Shown in pieces: positions 52,337 through 60,759 of a DNA stretch of 64,000 nucleotides. This DNA is from Chlamydiota bacterium (GTDB lineage: Bacteria; Chlamydiota; Chlamydiia; Chlamydiales; Parachlamydiaceae), in NCBI GenBank assembly GCA_013286645.1, contig JABDFJ010000001.1, positions 1 through 64,000 on the forward strand, in the 5' to 3' direction. Each line of letters starts with the position of its first letter. Position 1 is the first letter of the stretch. The translations under genes and the position numbers were made by a program. The notes under the pieces were generated by a model. That model saw only the letters and a program-made list of their open reading frames with translations. It ran no database searches and had not been told where the DNA came from.

Positions 52337-52732
52337 ATGTACGCTCAGTCCATTCAACGTCGTTTTGTTACTCTCATTGAAATGATGATTGTGATGTTCC
52401 TCATAGCTCTGATCACAGGAGTTATTGCCTATAACTATCGTGGAAGCCTTGATGAAGGCAAAGCTTTTAAAACAAAAGCGGGCATTGAAAAGGTTAAGAC
52501 GATCCTTAATCTCGAAGTGGCAAAAGCCCCTCAGTTGCGCGATAGCATTGCAAGCGATTGGCAAAAAATTATTCAAGACTCTCCTTTGGTTCATGATCCA
52601 AAGGCACTTCTAAAAGATGGTTGGGGAGAAGACTATCAAGTATACATCGATGATAGTAATGGTGAGATCGATGTCACTTCACGTCGCTTCGAAGAATATA
52701 AGAAGAAGAACCAATCGCTCTTTAACGACTAA
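52337..52732 (+). CDS. gspG: Type II secretion major pseudopilin-like protein (GspG-like)
   Basis: A 131-residue protein with a type IV prepilin-like N terminus: RRF then VTLIEMMIVMFLIALITGV. The Glu at +5 and the hydrophobic helix are as in GspG, and the C-terminal part (DPKALLKDGWGEDYQVYIDD) has the GspG-like pattern of a globular end. The residue before the cleavage site is Phe, not the canonical Gly. Chlamydia has a GspG (CT569, from memory) in the same relative position. AAGGA precedes the ATG. It would be the main pseudopilus subunit. Confidence 0.85.
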   Translation: MYAQSIQRRFVTLIEMMIVMFLIALITGVIAYNYRGSLDEGKAFKTKAGIEKVKTILNLEVAKAPQLRDSIASDWQKIIQDSPLVHDPKALLKDGWGEDYQVYIDDSNGEIDVTSRRFEEYKKKNQSLFND

Positions 52733-52743
52733 CGAAGTGTTCA

Positions 52744-53496
52744 ATGATATACTGCCGCCGCCTTGTGACATTAATAGAGTTACTCGTGGTTATTTCTATT
52801 TTGGCATTGGTAGGCGGTGTCGTGGCGATTGGCATTGGCAAAGCCCTCATTGATCAACGCTTCCGCACCGAAGTGAGCTTAGTTGTCGATCAATTGCGTT
52901 TAGCTCAAGATTTGATGCTTATCTTGGGGACAGATGTCCACATGCATGTTGAAGGGTCAAAAGACAATAAAGGCATCGATATATGGTTGGTCTTAGAAAC
53001 GAAGTTGCCTAACAACCTGCAGCGAGAAGTACTCAAGCGGCATCAACTCAAAACGATTCGGGGCTTCACTTTTAAGGATAAACTCGATGATGCTCAAACT
53101 GATGGCTTTGTCGATGTGAAATTTTTATCTGGCGGCATGGTGATGAGTAAAGGAATCATGCGCTTAGATACCTTGGGGGATGCGCAGGGAGCTGATGCGA
53201 CGGCTAGATTTTTAGAAAGCTACATTTGTTTAGCGGGTTATCCACGTCCCATTGTGAGCACTGATAGCAAGGAGACGGCGGAAGCGACATATACTGCCTA
53301 TGAGAATGGTGATCTAGATAAGAAATTGACGGACGACACCTATGCCAAGTTACCTGAAAAGTTAAAGCAACCCGAAAAAGCACTGTCTGTCCAAGAAGAA
53401 AAGATAGACCCATCCAAGACGAAGTCTCCGCCAAAACAACCCCAAAGTAAGCCACCAAAGGCTGGTGAAAAAAGCTTTACACTGCTTATGGGGTAA
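52744..53496 (+). CDS. Pseudopilin-like protein (GspH-like)
   Basis: A 250-residue protein with the prepilin-like segment CRRL then VTLIELLVVISILALVGGV and a globular region. The C-terminal ~35 residues form a Pro/Lys-rich low-complexity tail (SKTKSPPKQPQSKPPKAGEK). Residue -1 is Leu rather than Gly. By position after gspG it is a GspH candidate. It is 11 bases downstream of gspG and 8 bases before the next gene. The H/I assignment is by order only. Confidence 0.7.
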   Translation: MIYCRRLVTLIELLVVISILALVGGVVAIGIGKALIDQRFRTEVSLVVDQLRLAQDLMLILGTDVHMHVEGSKDNKGIDIWLVLETKLPNNLQREVLKRHQLKTIRGFTFKDKLDDAQTDGFVDVKFLSGGMVMSKGIMRLDTLGDAQGADATARFLESYICLAGYPRPIVSTDSKETAEATYTAYENGDLDKKLTDDTYAKLPEKLKQPEKALSVQEEKIDPSKTKSPPKQPQSKPPKAGEKSFTLLMG

Positions 53497-53504
53497 GGAA
53501 AGAA

Positions 53505-53975
53505 ATGAAATTATATTGCAATAAAGCCCGACCGGTTGTTCTCTTGGAGGTCTTGATTGCTTTTGCTCTTGTGGCCTTGTGTGCCTTGCCGTTGATCTAT
53601 CCGCATGTTTTCATTTTAAAATCTGAAAGGCAGTTTGTAGCTAGTGTTGAGCTGGATCACTTGGTCAATTTGATCTATGCCGATCGGTTGCAAAAGTTAT
53701 ATTTGAAGGAGATATCTTGGGCGGAGATTGAAGGTGGTAAAGAGATATCGTTGGATGAGGGGCTCTATAAACAACTCGGTTATGAAGGGGAGTTGCCATT
53801 TATAGGCACGTATCGCTTTGAAGACGTAAAGCATAAACCACGCACTCCTGGTGAGAAAACAATCTATCTTTTTAAACTCATTTTTACTTTCATACCCAAA
53901 AAAACAGATGTTAAAAACGGAAAAGATAAGCTGAGATATAACTACGACATTGTGATTGAACGCAGGCAAAAATGA
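53505..53975 (+). CDS. Pseudopilin-like protein (GspI-like)
   Basis: A 156-residue protein with the N-terminal segment CNKARP then VVLLEVLIAFALVALCALP. It retains the Glu at +5 and the hydrophobic helix but has Pro at -1. The globular part is beta-rich (TIYLFKLIFTFIPKK). GspI is assigned by order and size. The 3' end overlaps the next gene by four bases (ATGA), so they are coupled. Confidence 0.65.
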   Translation: MKLYCNKARPVVLLEVLIAFALVALCALPLIYPHVFILKSERQFVASVELDHLVNLIYADRLQKLYLKEISWAEIEGGKEISLDEGLYKQLGYEGELPFIGTYRFEDVKHKPRTPGEKTIYLFKLIFTFIPKKTDVKNGKDKLRYNYDIVIERRQK

Positions 53976-54763
53976 GAAATTTGAAGAAAAGACCAGCTAC
54001 TCTGATTGAAGTCGTTATTGCTATGGCCTTGACGGTGATTGTGCTCACGACGCTGACATTTTTCTATCAGCAAGTGACGGTCATCGGCACAGAAATCGAC
54101 AAAGTGAAAACGCAAGACTTCTACATCCGTTATGTAGAAAATCGCCTGTCGGCAGTATTACCAAGGGTGTTAGCAGAGAGTGATCCTGATTTTGCATTTT
54201 TTTCGATGGGCGATGATGGTCTAACAAAGCCAGGAACACAAAATCTCATCTTCACTTTTGACAATGGTGTCAGTCTTGATAAGCTATTCTCAAATCAAGT
54301 GGTAGGGCGTCTTTTTGTGGATATGGATGGACGGTTGACATTGGCCTATTGGCCGACACCCAAGCGGTGGGATAAAGCTGAAGCAGCTCCCATGAAAAAG
54401 GAAATCTTGCTGGAAAAGGTCGCTACGATGGATTTAGCATTTTTCATCGCACCAGACACTGAGAAACCAGAGGATAAACCCGCCGCTGAAAGTGAAGGAA
54501 AGAAGGAAACAACGAAAGGCAAAAAGAAAGCGGAAACAACTAAAGAAGATTCTAAAAAGGAAGAGTCTAAGAAACAGGAGGCTGAAGGGGAAAAAGTCCC
54601 AGAGCCTGAGCCTAAGGGCGATTGGCGTGTGCAGCCGTGGCTTAAGGAATATCAGAAGTTACCTGTGATGGTGAAGATTAAGCTCACTTTGGCCGAAGAA
54701 AAGAAAGAGATGACCTTTATTTTTCCCTTAGCAAATAGCAAAGCGCATATCATATACGATTAA
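53972..54763 (+). CDS. Pseudopilin-like protein (GspJ-like) with charged insert
   Basis: A 263-residue protein with KKRP then ATLIEVVIAMALTVIVLTT, again Glu at +5 and Pro at -1. The middle is beta-rich (NLIFTFDNGVSLDKLF). A 50-residue Lys/Glu-rich low-complexity insert (~165-215, such as KKETTKGKKKAETTKEDSKK) precedes the conserved C-terminal strands (MVKIKLTLAEEKKEMTFIFP). That pattern resembles GspJ, but the insert is unusual. It couples to the preceding gene through ATGA. Confidence 0.7.
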   Translation: MRNLKKRPATLIEVVIAMALTVIVLTTLTFFYQQVTVIGTEIDKVKTQDFYIRYVENRLSAVLPRVLAESDPDFAFFSMGDDGLTKPGTQNLIFTFDNGVSLDKLFSNQVVGRLFVDMDGRLTLAYWPTPKRWDKAEAAPMKKEILLEKVATMDLAFFIAPDTEKPEDKPAAESEGKKETTKGKKKAETTKEDSKKEESKKQEAEGEKVPEPEPKGDWRVQPWLKEYQKLPVMVKIKLTLAEEKKEMTFIFPLANSKAHIIYD

Positions 54764-54784
54764 ACACTTGTAAGATGAATTTTT

Positions 54785-55735
54785 ATGAATGTACTGATTT
54801 TTGTGATGACAATGTTGATGTTGCTGTCGTTATTGACCTATGCGCGGCTCGAGACATATCGCAATTCACAGATTTTTCAAGTGATATTCAATCGCTATAT
54901 GGAACAAGAAGAGCGTGGCTATATCAATCTGGCAGCCGATAAGCAGTATATGAAGACAAAGGGATTGGCGAAGAAAAAAGACGGAGCAGAGAAAAAAAAA
55001 TCCGAACTTCCTGTGGCGGCAACGCCACGCATTAGTCTCGCTGCTTTGGTCGACAAAAAGTTACGCGATGCAAAGCCTGAGGAGTGGAAGCAAACGCAGA
55101 TAATGCTCAAGAATCTCATTTACACATTGTATGGCGATCAGACTTTTTTCAGACAAGCCATCGATAACCAACCAAGCTTGCTGGATGATTTAATCAATGC
55201 CTTAACGAACACGATTGATGACCTCCCTAAAGAAAAGAAAATCAAAAAAGCTTCAGGTTTGGCTACTCTCTCTCTTCCAAACAAAGAACTGGATACAATC
55301 CTTTACAAGATGTTGCATGGAGCCCCTTATCTAGATATACCCCCGGCAACTACCGAGGAAACTGTCATAGTCCAATCCAAGGACACGCAAGAGGAAGAAG
55401 ACCAAGATGATCCTACATTAGAAAAGGAAGCTGATGAATATCGATCGCCGGAAGGTTATTACTCATTACTCGACTTCGTTAATTTATCTTCTATGCCAAA
55501 AGTCAGGGTCTTTTTGGCTCCGCGTGAAGTCCTTATGGCTATCTTTCATGAACCAACGATTGTGAATGACATCATCGCTCAACGGCAACAGTATTTTAAC
55601 CAGGCTCTTGATGGCAAGCCGACGAAGGAGTTATCAGAGACTTTTAAGAATCAGTTCGACCAGCGGCGCGCTCCTGAAATTGATGCAAAGGCGCTTGATT
55701 TTAGCGTGACAAAGACGAATCCTCAAAATTATTAA
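54785..55735 (+). CDS. GspK-like protein
   Basis: A 316-residue protein with an N-terminal transmembrane helix (VLIFVMTMLMLLSLLTY) but no prepilin-type TLIE motif. The C-terminal region contains GYYSLLDFVNLSSMPKVRVF then LAPREVLMAIFHEPTIVNDI, which resembles the 'NTAP-EVL' loop of GspK. A Lys-rich stretch (GLAKKKDGAEKKKSE) and an acidic one (DTQEEEDQDD) are low complexity. A role as pseudopilus tip is inference from order. It is followed after 11 bases by an Rsm22-like gene. Confidence 0.5.
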   Translation: MNVLIFVMTMLMLLSLLTYARLETYRNSQIFQVIFNRYMEQEERGYINLAADKQYMKTKGLAKKKDGAEKKKSELPVAATPRISLAALVDKKLRDAKPEEWKQTQIMLKNLIYTLYGDQTFFRQAIDNQPSLLDDLINALTNTIDDLPKEKKIKKASGLATLSLPNKELDTILYKMLHGAPYLDIPPATTEETVIVQSKDTQEEEDQDDPTLEKEADEYRSPEGYYSLLDFVNLSSMPKVRVFLAPREVLMAIFHEPTIVNDIIAQRQQYFNQALDGKPTKELSETFKNQFDQRRAPEIDAKALDFSVTKTNPQNY

Positions 55736-55746
55736 AGAATATCAGC

Positions 55747-56715
55747 ATGCGTTTACCAGATGATTTGAACAGCGCGTTATCCCATGAACTTGCTACCGTA
55801 CCCCGCTCTGCATTGACAGCGGCATCAGAAGAGCTATCAAAACGCTATCGCAGCGCTGAGAGGGATAAAAAGCCAGTGTTTATGACCACACTAGCCCATC
55901 GCCTTGCATACCTTGCCGTGCGTATGCCAGCGACATATGCGGTGGTAAGAACGGTTTTGGAAGAAATCAAACACAGGATACCCGATTTTGCCCCTCATTC
56001 ACTGTTAGATGTGGGAGCCGGACCAGGCACGGCCACGTGGGCCGCCATCAATACTTTTCCGGAGCTCACGCTTCTTGCATTGCATGAAAAAGACAGTGCC
56101 TGGTTGGAGTTGGGAGAGCGCCTTATGCGGAAGTCAGCATGTGCACAGCTAAATGCGGCGAGATGGAGTCAGCGTGATATCACCCAAAATAGCGTGGCGG
56201 AAAGACATGATTTGGTCATTATGTCGTATGTGATCGGTGAGTTGCCTCTTGAAAAACTCGGTGAGGTTATTTCACAAACATGGCAGAGCGTTGATCATGT
56301 TCTTGTTGTGATTGAACCTGGCACCCCCCATGGATTCGAGCGTATCCGCTTAGCGCGGGAGCTGTTGATTCAAGCTGGAGGATGGCTGGTTGCGCCTTGT
56401 CCCCATTGCAAAGCTTGTCCGATGCCAAGCGATGATTGGTGCCACTTTTCCAAACGCCTTGAGCGTTCTTCTATTCATATGTCGGTAAAAGATGTGGGGT
56501 TGGGCTATGAAGATGAGAAGTATTCCTATGTAGTTGCTGCCCGGGAGCCTATTGTGCTGCCTGAGGCACGCATTTTGCGTCATCCGCAGATTCATTCAGG
56601 GCATGTGGATATGTTTGTGTGCGCTCAAAATGGATTGGAGAAGAGGATCATTTCGCGCCGGCAGGGTGAAGTCTATAAAAAAGCACGTAAGCTAGATTGG
56701 GGAGATACGTTATGA
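55747..56715 (+). CDS. Rsm22-family ribosomal small-subunit-associated methyltransferase
   Basis: A 322-residue class I methyltransferase: SAM motif LLDVGAGPGTATWAA, IMSYVIGELP, and VIEPGTPHGFERIRLAREL. It then has the Rsm22 signature with four cysteines, CPHCKACPM and DWCHFSKRLERS. The family is associated with small ribosomal subunit assembly; the exact target base is unproven here. It shares the orientation of the secretion block and may be its last cistron. Confidence 0.88.
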   Translation: MRLPDDLNSALSHELATVPRSALTAASEELSKRYRSAERDKKPVFMTTLAHRLAYLAVRMPATYAVVRTVLEEIKHRIPDFAPHSLLDVGAGPGTATWAAINTFPELTLLALHEKDSAWLELGERLMRKSACAQLNAARWSQRDITQNSVAERHDLVIMSYVIGELPLEKLGEVISQTWQSVDHVLVVIEPGTPHGFERIRLARELLIQAGGWLVAPCPHCKACPMPSDDWCHFSKRLERSSIHMSVKDVGLGYEDEKYSYVVAAREPIVLPEARILRHPQIHSGHVDMFVCAQNGLEKRIISRRQGEVYKKARKLDWGDTL

Positions 56716-56741
56716 TCAGCCTTGTAGGGCTACAGAAGAAA

Positions 56742-57464
56742 AATAGCAGGATGATAGGATGGACAGGATGAAGGAGAAGGGATTCCAAACTTTTTAGTTT
56801 GTAGCTGTGTGTGCATTATTGTCCGATTTATTTTTTCAACGCAAAGGGGGCAAAGTTCGCAAAGGCGCAAAGAAAGGCATGCCTCATGCAAACAGGTCTA
56901 TAGCATAGACAAGATGGGTGCAAGGCGGCAGAGGCATCGTTGCAGCTAAGATGACATGAACCTTTAAACCAATCCCCATGATCGCTATGCCAGCGGTTGT
57001 GAGCTGGGCGACACACACAGCAGACAGGCTCTTCACAGTTGAGTTGTGTGTGTCGCCCAGCTCACAACCGCTGGCATAGCGATCATGGGGAGGAGCTTCC
57101 AGCGGATTGCTGAGGCAATCCGCTGGAGATTTTTGCTGCCGCGATGGTGCTGCGCATCTTAGTACACTCTGAATGCCCTTGCATCTATCCTATCTATTAT
57201 GCCACTGTACGATCGGCCTATCCTGTAAAAATCAGACACATTTGGCAATAACAAATTAACCACGCAATTTCTTAGTTGGAAGGTCTCATTTTAGAGTACT
57301 TTAGTCTATGCTATAGGCCTGTTTGCATGAGGCATGCCTTTCTTTGCGCCTTTGCGAACTTTGCCCTCCTTTGCGTTGAAAAAATAAATCGGACGATAAT
57401 GCACGCACGACAGCCCGTTATTAAGTTCGGGATCTCATCCTGCCTATCCTATTATCCTGCTATT
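56742..57464. repeat. Nested palindromic composite between convergent genes
   Basis: Outer arms AATAGCAGGATGATAGGAT (56742) and ATCCTATTATCCTGCTATT (ending 57464). Next layer: arms of about 98 bases from GCATTATTGTCCGATTTATT (56813) to the complement ending at 57402, including CGCAAAGGCGCAAAGAAAGG. Inside are a third palindrome CATGATCGCTATGCCAGCGG ... CCGCTGGCATAGCGATCATG (about 56979-57090) and a small hairpin CCAGCGGATTGCTGAGGCAA (57102 on). The outer right arm runs into the 3' end of the NFACT-R gene. No gene is seen in the 728-bp gap. Confidence 0.85.
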
Positions 57465-58409
57465 CAGATTTGGGCTTTGTTCTGGTGGAGCTGTGCGGTT
57501 GTTTTTGAGGTGGTGCCAGCGCTGCTCATTTGATTTGATATGCAGCACTTTGTGCTTCGAGAGCATGACTTTTCCAGGCGCGCCTTTGATGCGCTTTAAG
57601 AATTTGACTTGTGTCAGGCAAATTTCACCCTCGTCTTTATCTTTCATTTTACTATAGCGGATAGCCAGTTCAGCAGCCTCTTGAATTGTTTCTGGATCAG
57701 GTTCTGTACCTTTAGCACAGCGGATGACAACATGTGAGCCTGGGTAATTGTGTGCATGCAGCCACCAGTCTGACCCATTTGCACATTGGAATGTGAGCCG
57801 GTCATTATCTTTAGCACTCTTGCCTACCCATATGGGTACTCCCGTAGATGAGAAGAACTGGTGGTAGGGCTTAGGAGGCTCTGTCTGTTTGCGATGTGGA
57901 AGGGTTTTATCTTTATGCCAATCGTAACCATGCCGTTGGCAGAACTGTTCTAGATCTTGCATGGTGGCAATATCGGCCACGACGAGCAAATGATGCTCAC
58001 ATTGGTCGATATTGTTTTGGGCTAACGCTACCTGCCGAGCCGCATGTTCGATGCCACGATGCATCTTTTTCGCTTGCTTAAAGCGTTTGGCTATCTGGGT
58101 TTGGATATCGAGGAGTGGATCGAGAGGAATAGCGCGCTCTTGTCCTTCTTGCTCCCAATCGGCGATGGTGATTTCAGCCATCCCTCTATGGATGCGATAT
58201 TGGTTGGCTTGCAGGAGGAGGCCTTCATGATGTACGGCAGCCCATTGCAAATAATTGTGATAGATGGATTGTAACTCTGTTAGCCTGCGGAGAGATCTTT
58301 TGAGCAGTCTTTTAAGTCCGGTAATGACGAGGCGCTTCTTTTGCTGAAAGGCAGCGTCAGCAACTAGCTGGGAATTGACATCAATGGGGGGAAGCTCGTT
58401 GAAGGTCAT
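57444..58409 (-). CDS. NFACT-R (DUF814) domain protein lacking the NFACT-N part
   Basis: ATG 58409 (MTFNELPPID, about 321 residues) is preferred; a start at 58421 adds four residues. A coiled-coil region (~30-150) precedes an NFACT-R domain (from ~195: FFSSTGVPIWVGKSAKDNDR, then SDWWLHAHNYPGSHVVIRC). Full RqcH/FbpA/NEMF proteins are over 550 residues with an N-terminal NFACT-N and HhH part, absent here. RqcH-type proteins act in ribosome-associated quality control, so this may be a stripped version or a separate family. The start lies inside repeat family C, and the last residues (NLNSRIIG) are encoded by another repeat arm. Confidence 0.82.
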   Translation of the reverse strand: MTFNELPPIDVNSQLVADAAFQQKKRLVITGLKRLLKRSLRRLTELQSIYHNYLQWAAVHHEGLLLQANQYRIHRGMAEITIADWEQEGQERAIPLDPLLDIQTQIAKRFKQAKKMHRGIEHAARQVALAQNNIDQCEHHLLVVADIATMQDLEQFCQRHGYDWHKDKTLPHRKQTEPPKPYHQFFSSTGVPIWVGKSAKDNDRLTFQCANGSDWWLHAHNYPGSHVVIRCAKGTEPDPETIQEAAELAIRYSKMKDKDEGEICLTQVKFLKRIKGAPGKVMLSKHKVLHIKSNEQRWHHLKNNRTAPPEQSPNLNSRIIG

Positions 58410-58413
58410 AGCT

Positions 58414-58645
58414 AAGCTCATCTCTTTGTAGCCCGTAGCCAAGGCTTGCGAGCGCAGCGAAGACCGCCGCAGCTACGGGAATGTTAAGTGGGATGTTCAA
58501 CCCTGTAGGGGTTCTTCACTTTCAATCTCGTGAGATAAAGAGATGAACCCCTACAGGGTTGATGCTATAATTGATTGTCTCGTAGCTGCGGCGGTCTTCG
58601 GTGCGCTCGCAAGCCTCTTAGCTACGGGCTACAAAGAGATGAGCG
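58414..58645. repeat. Palindromic repeat family C, copy 2
   Basis: Arms AAGCTCATCTCTTTGTAGCC (58414 on) and GCTACAAAGAGATGAGC (ending ~58643), with the inner hairpin AACCCTGTAGGGGTTC ... GAACCCCTACAGGGTT. Same architecture as 28299-28538. It lies between metK and the NFACT-R gene, and its left end is only about five bases from the NFACT-R start codon. Confidence 0.85.
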
Positions 58646-58668
58646 TCGCCATTAGCTTATCTTATGTC

Positions 58669-59853
58669 TTATGAATGCAGCGCGAAGGCGTCCTGTTTGA
58701 GTGCTTCCAATAAGGCATGCGTGCGATCGGTCTTTTCCCAGGTGAAGTCCTTATCGCTTCTACCAAAGTGCCCACCTGCGGCCGTCTTTCTATAGATCGG
58801 ACGTTTGAGATCGAGCATTTCAATGATGCCTTTAGGGGAGAGGTTGAACACTTGTGGGACAATATGGCTTAAGACATCATCTTTAATTGTGCCGGTACCG
58901 AAAGTATCCACTTTGATGGAGATTGGGAAAGGCACGCCGATGGCATAAGAAACCTGTACTTCACAGCGTTTAGCCAATTTGGCAGCCACGATATTTTTAG
59001 CCACATAGCGCGCTGCATAGGCTGCTGAGCGATCTACCTTTGAAGGGTCTTTCCCTGAAAAGGCTCCGCCACCATGTCGTCCCATGCCACCATAGGTGTC
59101 GACAATAATTTTTCTGCCTGTCAGTCCGCAATCCCCTACAGGACCCCCAATGACGAAACGTCCAGTGGGGTTGATGTAGAATAAAGTATTTTCGTCGATG
59201 AAGTGAGGAGGTACAATTTTGCGTACCATGGCCTTCATATCGCGGCAGATGGTATCGTGATCGACATCTGGAGAATGTTGCGTAGAGATTACCACTGTAT
59301 GCAGACGTTGCGGCACATGATGTTGGTTGTATTCGATTGTTACTTGTGATTTTGCATCGGGACGTAAGTAGGGAAGCTCATTAGCATGACGAATGCGGCG
59401 AAGCTCATGGATGATGCGGTGTGCAAGCATGATAGGCATAGGCATCAACTCTGGTGTTTCATCACAGGCATAGCCAAACATGAGGCCTTGATCGCCAGCG
59501 CCTTGCTCCGTATATAGCCCTTGTCCTTCATTGACACCTTGTGCAATATCGGCGGATTGTTTGTTGATAGAAACTAAGATGCCGCATGAGCGATAGTCGA
59601 AACCTAAATCGCTATCATCGTAGCCGATGTCTTTGATCGTTTGGCGGGCGATTTCTTGGTAGTTGAGTTGAGCGTTGGTGGTGATTTCCCCTCCGATGAT
59701 GACAAGTCCGCCACACACCATTGTTTCGCAGGCGACTTTTGAAGCGGAGTCTTCTTTCAAGCAGGCGTCGAGGATGGCATCTGAAATTTGATCGGCAATT
59801 TTATCTGGGTGTCCTTCTGCCACGGATTCTGAAGTGAAAAGAAAATTACTCAT
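58669..59853 (-). CDS. metK: S-adenosylmethionine synthetase
   Basis: ATG 59853 ([18 protein letters not shown], 394 residues) has a GAGA-type ribosome site; an upstream TTG start adds five residues. Signatures are [32 protein letters not shown] and [19 protein letters not shown], all intact. MetK makes SAM from ATP and methionine. Chlamydia is known to lack it and import SAM, so its presence marks a less host-dependent lineage. The gene is followed by repeat family C. Confidence 0.98.
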   Translation of the reverse strand: MSNFLFTSESVAEGHPDKIADQISDAILDACLKEDSASKVACETMVCGGLVIIGGEITTNAQLNYQEIARQTIKDIGYDDSDLGFDYRSCGILVSINKQSADIAQGVNEGQGLYTEQGAGDQGLMFGYACDETPELMPMPIMLAHRIIHELRRIRHANELPYLRPDAKSQVTIEYNQHHVPQRLHTVVISTQHSPDVDHDTICRDMKAMVRKIVPPHFIDENTLFYINPTGRFVIGGPVGDCGLTGRKIIVDTYGGMGRHGGGAFSGKDPSKVDRSAAYAARYVAKNIVAAKLAKRCEVQVSYAIGVPFPISIKVDTFGTGTIKDDVLSHIVPQVFNLSPKGIIEMLDLKRPIYRKTAAGGHFGRSDKDFTWEKTDRTHALLEALKQDAFALHS

Positions 59854-60167
59854 AAGGGTATCTCTCAATTAATAATTTAAGAGGATAATAATAGTTTCAA
59901 CAAAATTGTAAGTCAATATAATCCTGCATATGTTCACGGGGTGTACAGTTTTCGTGCCCGCGTGCGTGCCCGTGCCGGTGCCCGAATTAATCTCACGCTA
60001 TCTTTAGAACTGAAAATCTTTCAACCTTGCCAATCATGTTTTTCTTTTTTTATAAGTACATGTTTTAGCCAGATAATTGTGCTATTTATTTTCTGTTTTA
60101 TGCTAACGATTTCTTTAAGTTGACGCCATTGCCTGAACATGTACATAATCCTTCTTAATAGGAGGTG
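59854..60167. other. Divergent promoter region with a hexamer array
   Basis: 314 bases between metK and the 60168 gene. A CCCGTG-type hexamer array lies at 59952-59984 (TGCCCGCGTGCGTGCCCGTG then CCGGTGCCCG). The rest is AT-rich with no RNA gene or repeat seen. It should hold the promoters of both genes. Confidence 0.5.
59952..59984 (-). repeat. GGGCAC hexamer array (reverse orientation)
   Basis: About five units of a GGGCAC-like hexamer on the reverse strand. It is similar in sequence to arrays at 1505-1527, 25118-25151, 25247-25293, 28762-28787 and 60713-60739. Here it stands without recognisable family A ends. Confidence 0.7.
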
Positions 60168-60650
60168 ATGATGCACAAAGTTTTACTTTTTGGCTTAATG
60201 ATTGTGTCTCCTCTATGCGTAGTGGCCGAAGTCCCACCGGCTCCATTGTCATTTCATGAGCTTGGGAGTGTGGCCTCGGATGCTCTTGATCAGCAGGTTG
60301 TGCAGATCCGCGGCTTTCTTTACACAGCTGATGATGGGCAGCAAATTTTGGCTGCCGAACCCAATTTGAAGAGTTGCTGTGTGGCCAGCGAAGCCAAGAT
60401 TGGTCAGCAGATCGTGGTGCTGGGAGAGTTACCTAGCCACCAAAGGCAGGCAGTTTTTGTGCAGGGACGATTAATTGTGGAGCGCTCTATGACTCCTAAT
60501 GGGGCCGCGAAAACACGTTTTCGTTTAGAAAATGCCTCGATCGTCCCAGCAGAAGAGCATGCAGGTGGCAAGCTGGCATTGGGGTTGACGCTGTTAGCGC
60601 TTATAGGTGTTGGTGGTTATCTATTGCGCTACAGAGGCAATTTCCGCTAA
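60168..60650 (+). CDS. Small exported membrane-anchored protein of unknown function
   Basis: An exceptionally strong ribosome site (TAGGAGGTGATG) sets the start at ATG 60168 or 60171. The protein (160 residues) has a signal peptide (KVLLFGLMIVSPLCVVAE), a small beta-rich domain (LDQQVVQIRGFLYTADDGQQ, then GQQIVVLGELPSHQRQAVFV, OB-like by eye) with a Cys-Cys pair (SCCVAS), and a C-terminal hydrophobic helix (LALGLTLLALIGVGGYLL). The last residues and stop (GNFR then TAA) are written by the end of repeat family A copy 2. No family was recognised. Confidence 0.75.
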   Translation: MMHKVLLFGLMIVSPLCVVAEVPPAPLSFHELGSVASDALDQQVVQIRGFLYTADDGQQILAAEPNLKSCCVASEAKIGQQIVVLGELPSHQRQAVFVQGRLIVERSMTPNGAAKTRFRLENASIVPAEEHAGGKLALGLTLLALIGVGGYLLRYRGNFR

Positions 60651-60759
60651 AAAACTTCACTCTCTGAAAGCAATCACTTTATCAGCATTTTTTTCGTAAA
60701 GTCCCATATTTTCGGGCGCGGGCACGGGCGCGGGCACGGCTTTTCTAGCGGGAATTGCT
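60637..60759. repeat. Palindromic repeat family A, copy 2, spanning two gene ends
   Basis: Ends GGCAATTTCCGCTA (60637-60650) and TAGCGGGAATTGCT (60746-60759) with an internal GGGCGC/GGGCAC array at about 60713-60739. The left end contains the stop of the small exported protein gene; the right end contains the stop and last codons (SNSR) of murI on the reverse strand. Same family as 1427-1546. Confidence 0.85.

Noticed and set aside
56828..57533. Small ORFs encoding similar MRHAFLCAFANFA-type peptides on both strands
   Set aside because: They are the two arms of the nested palindrome read in opposite directions; there is no ribosome site, and the similarity comes from the inverted repeat.
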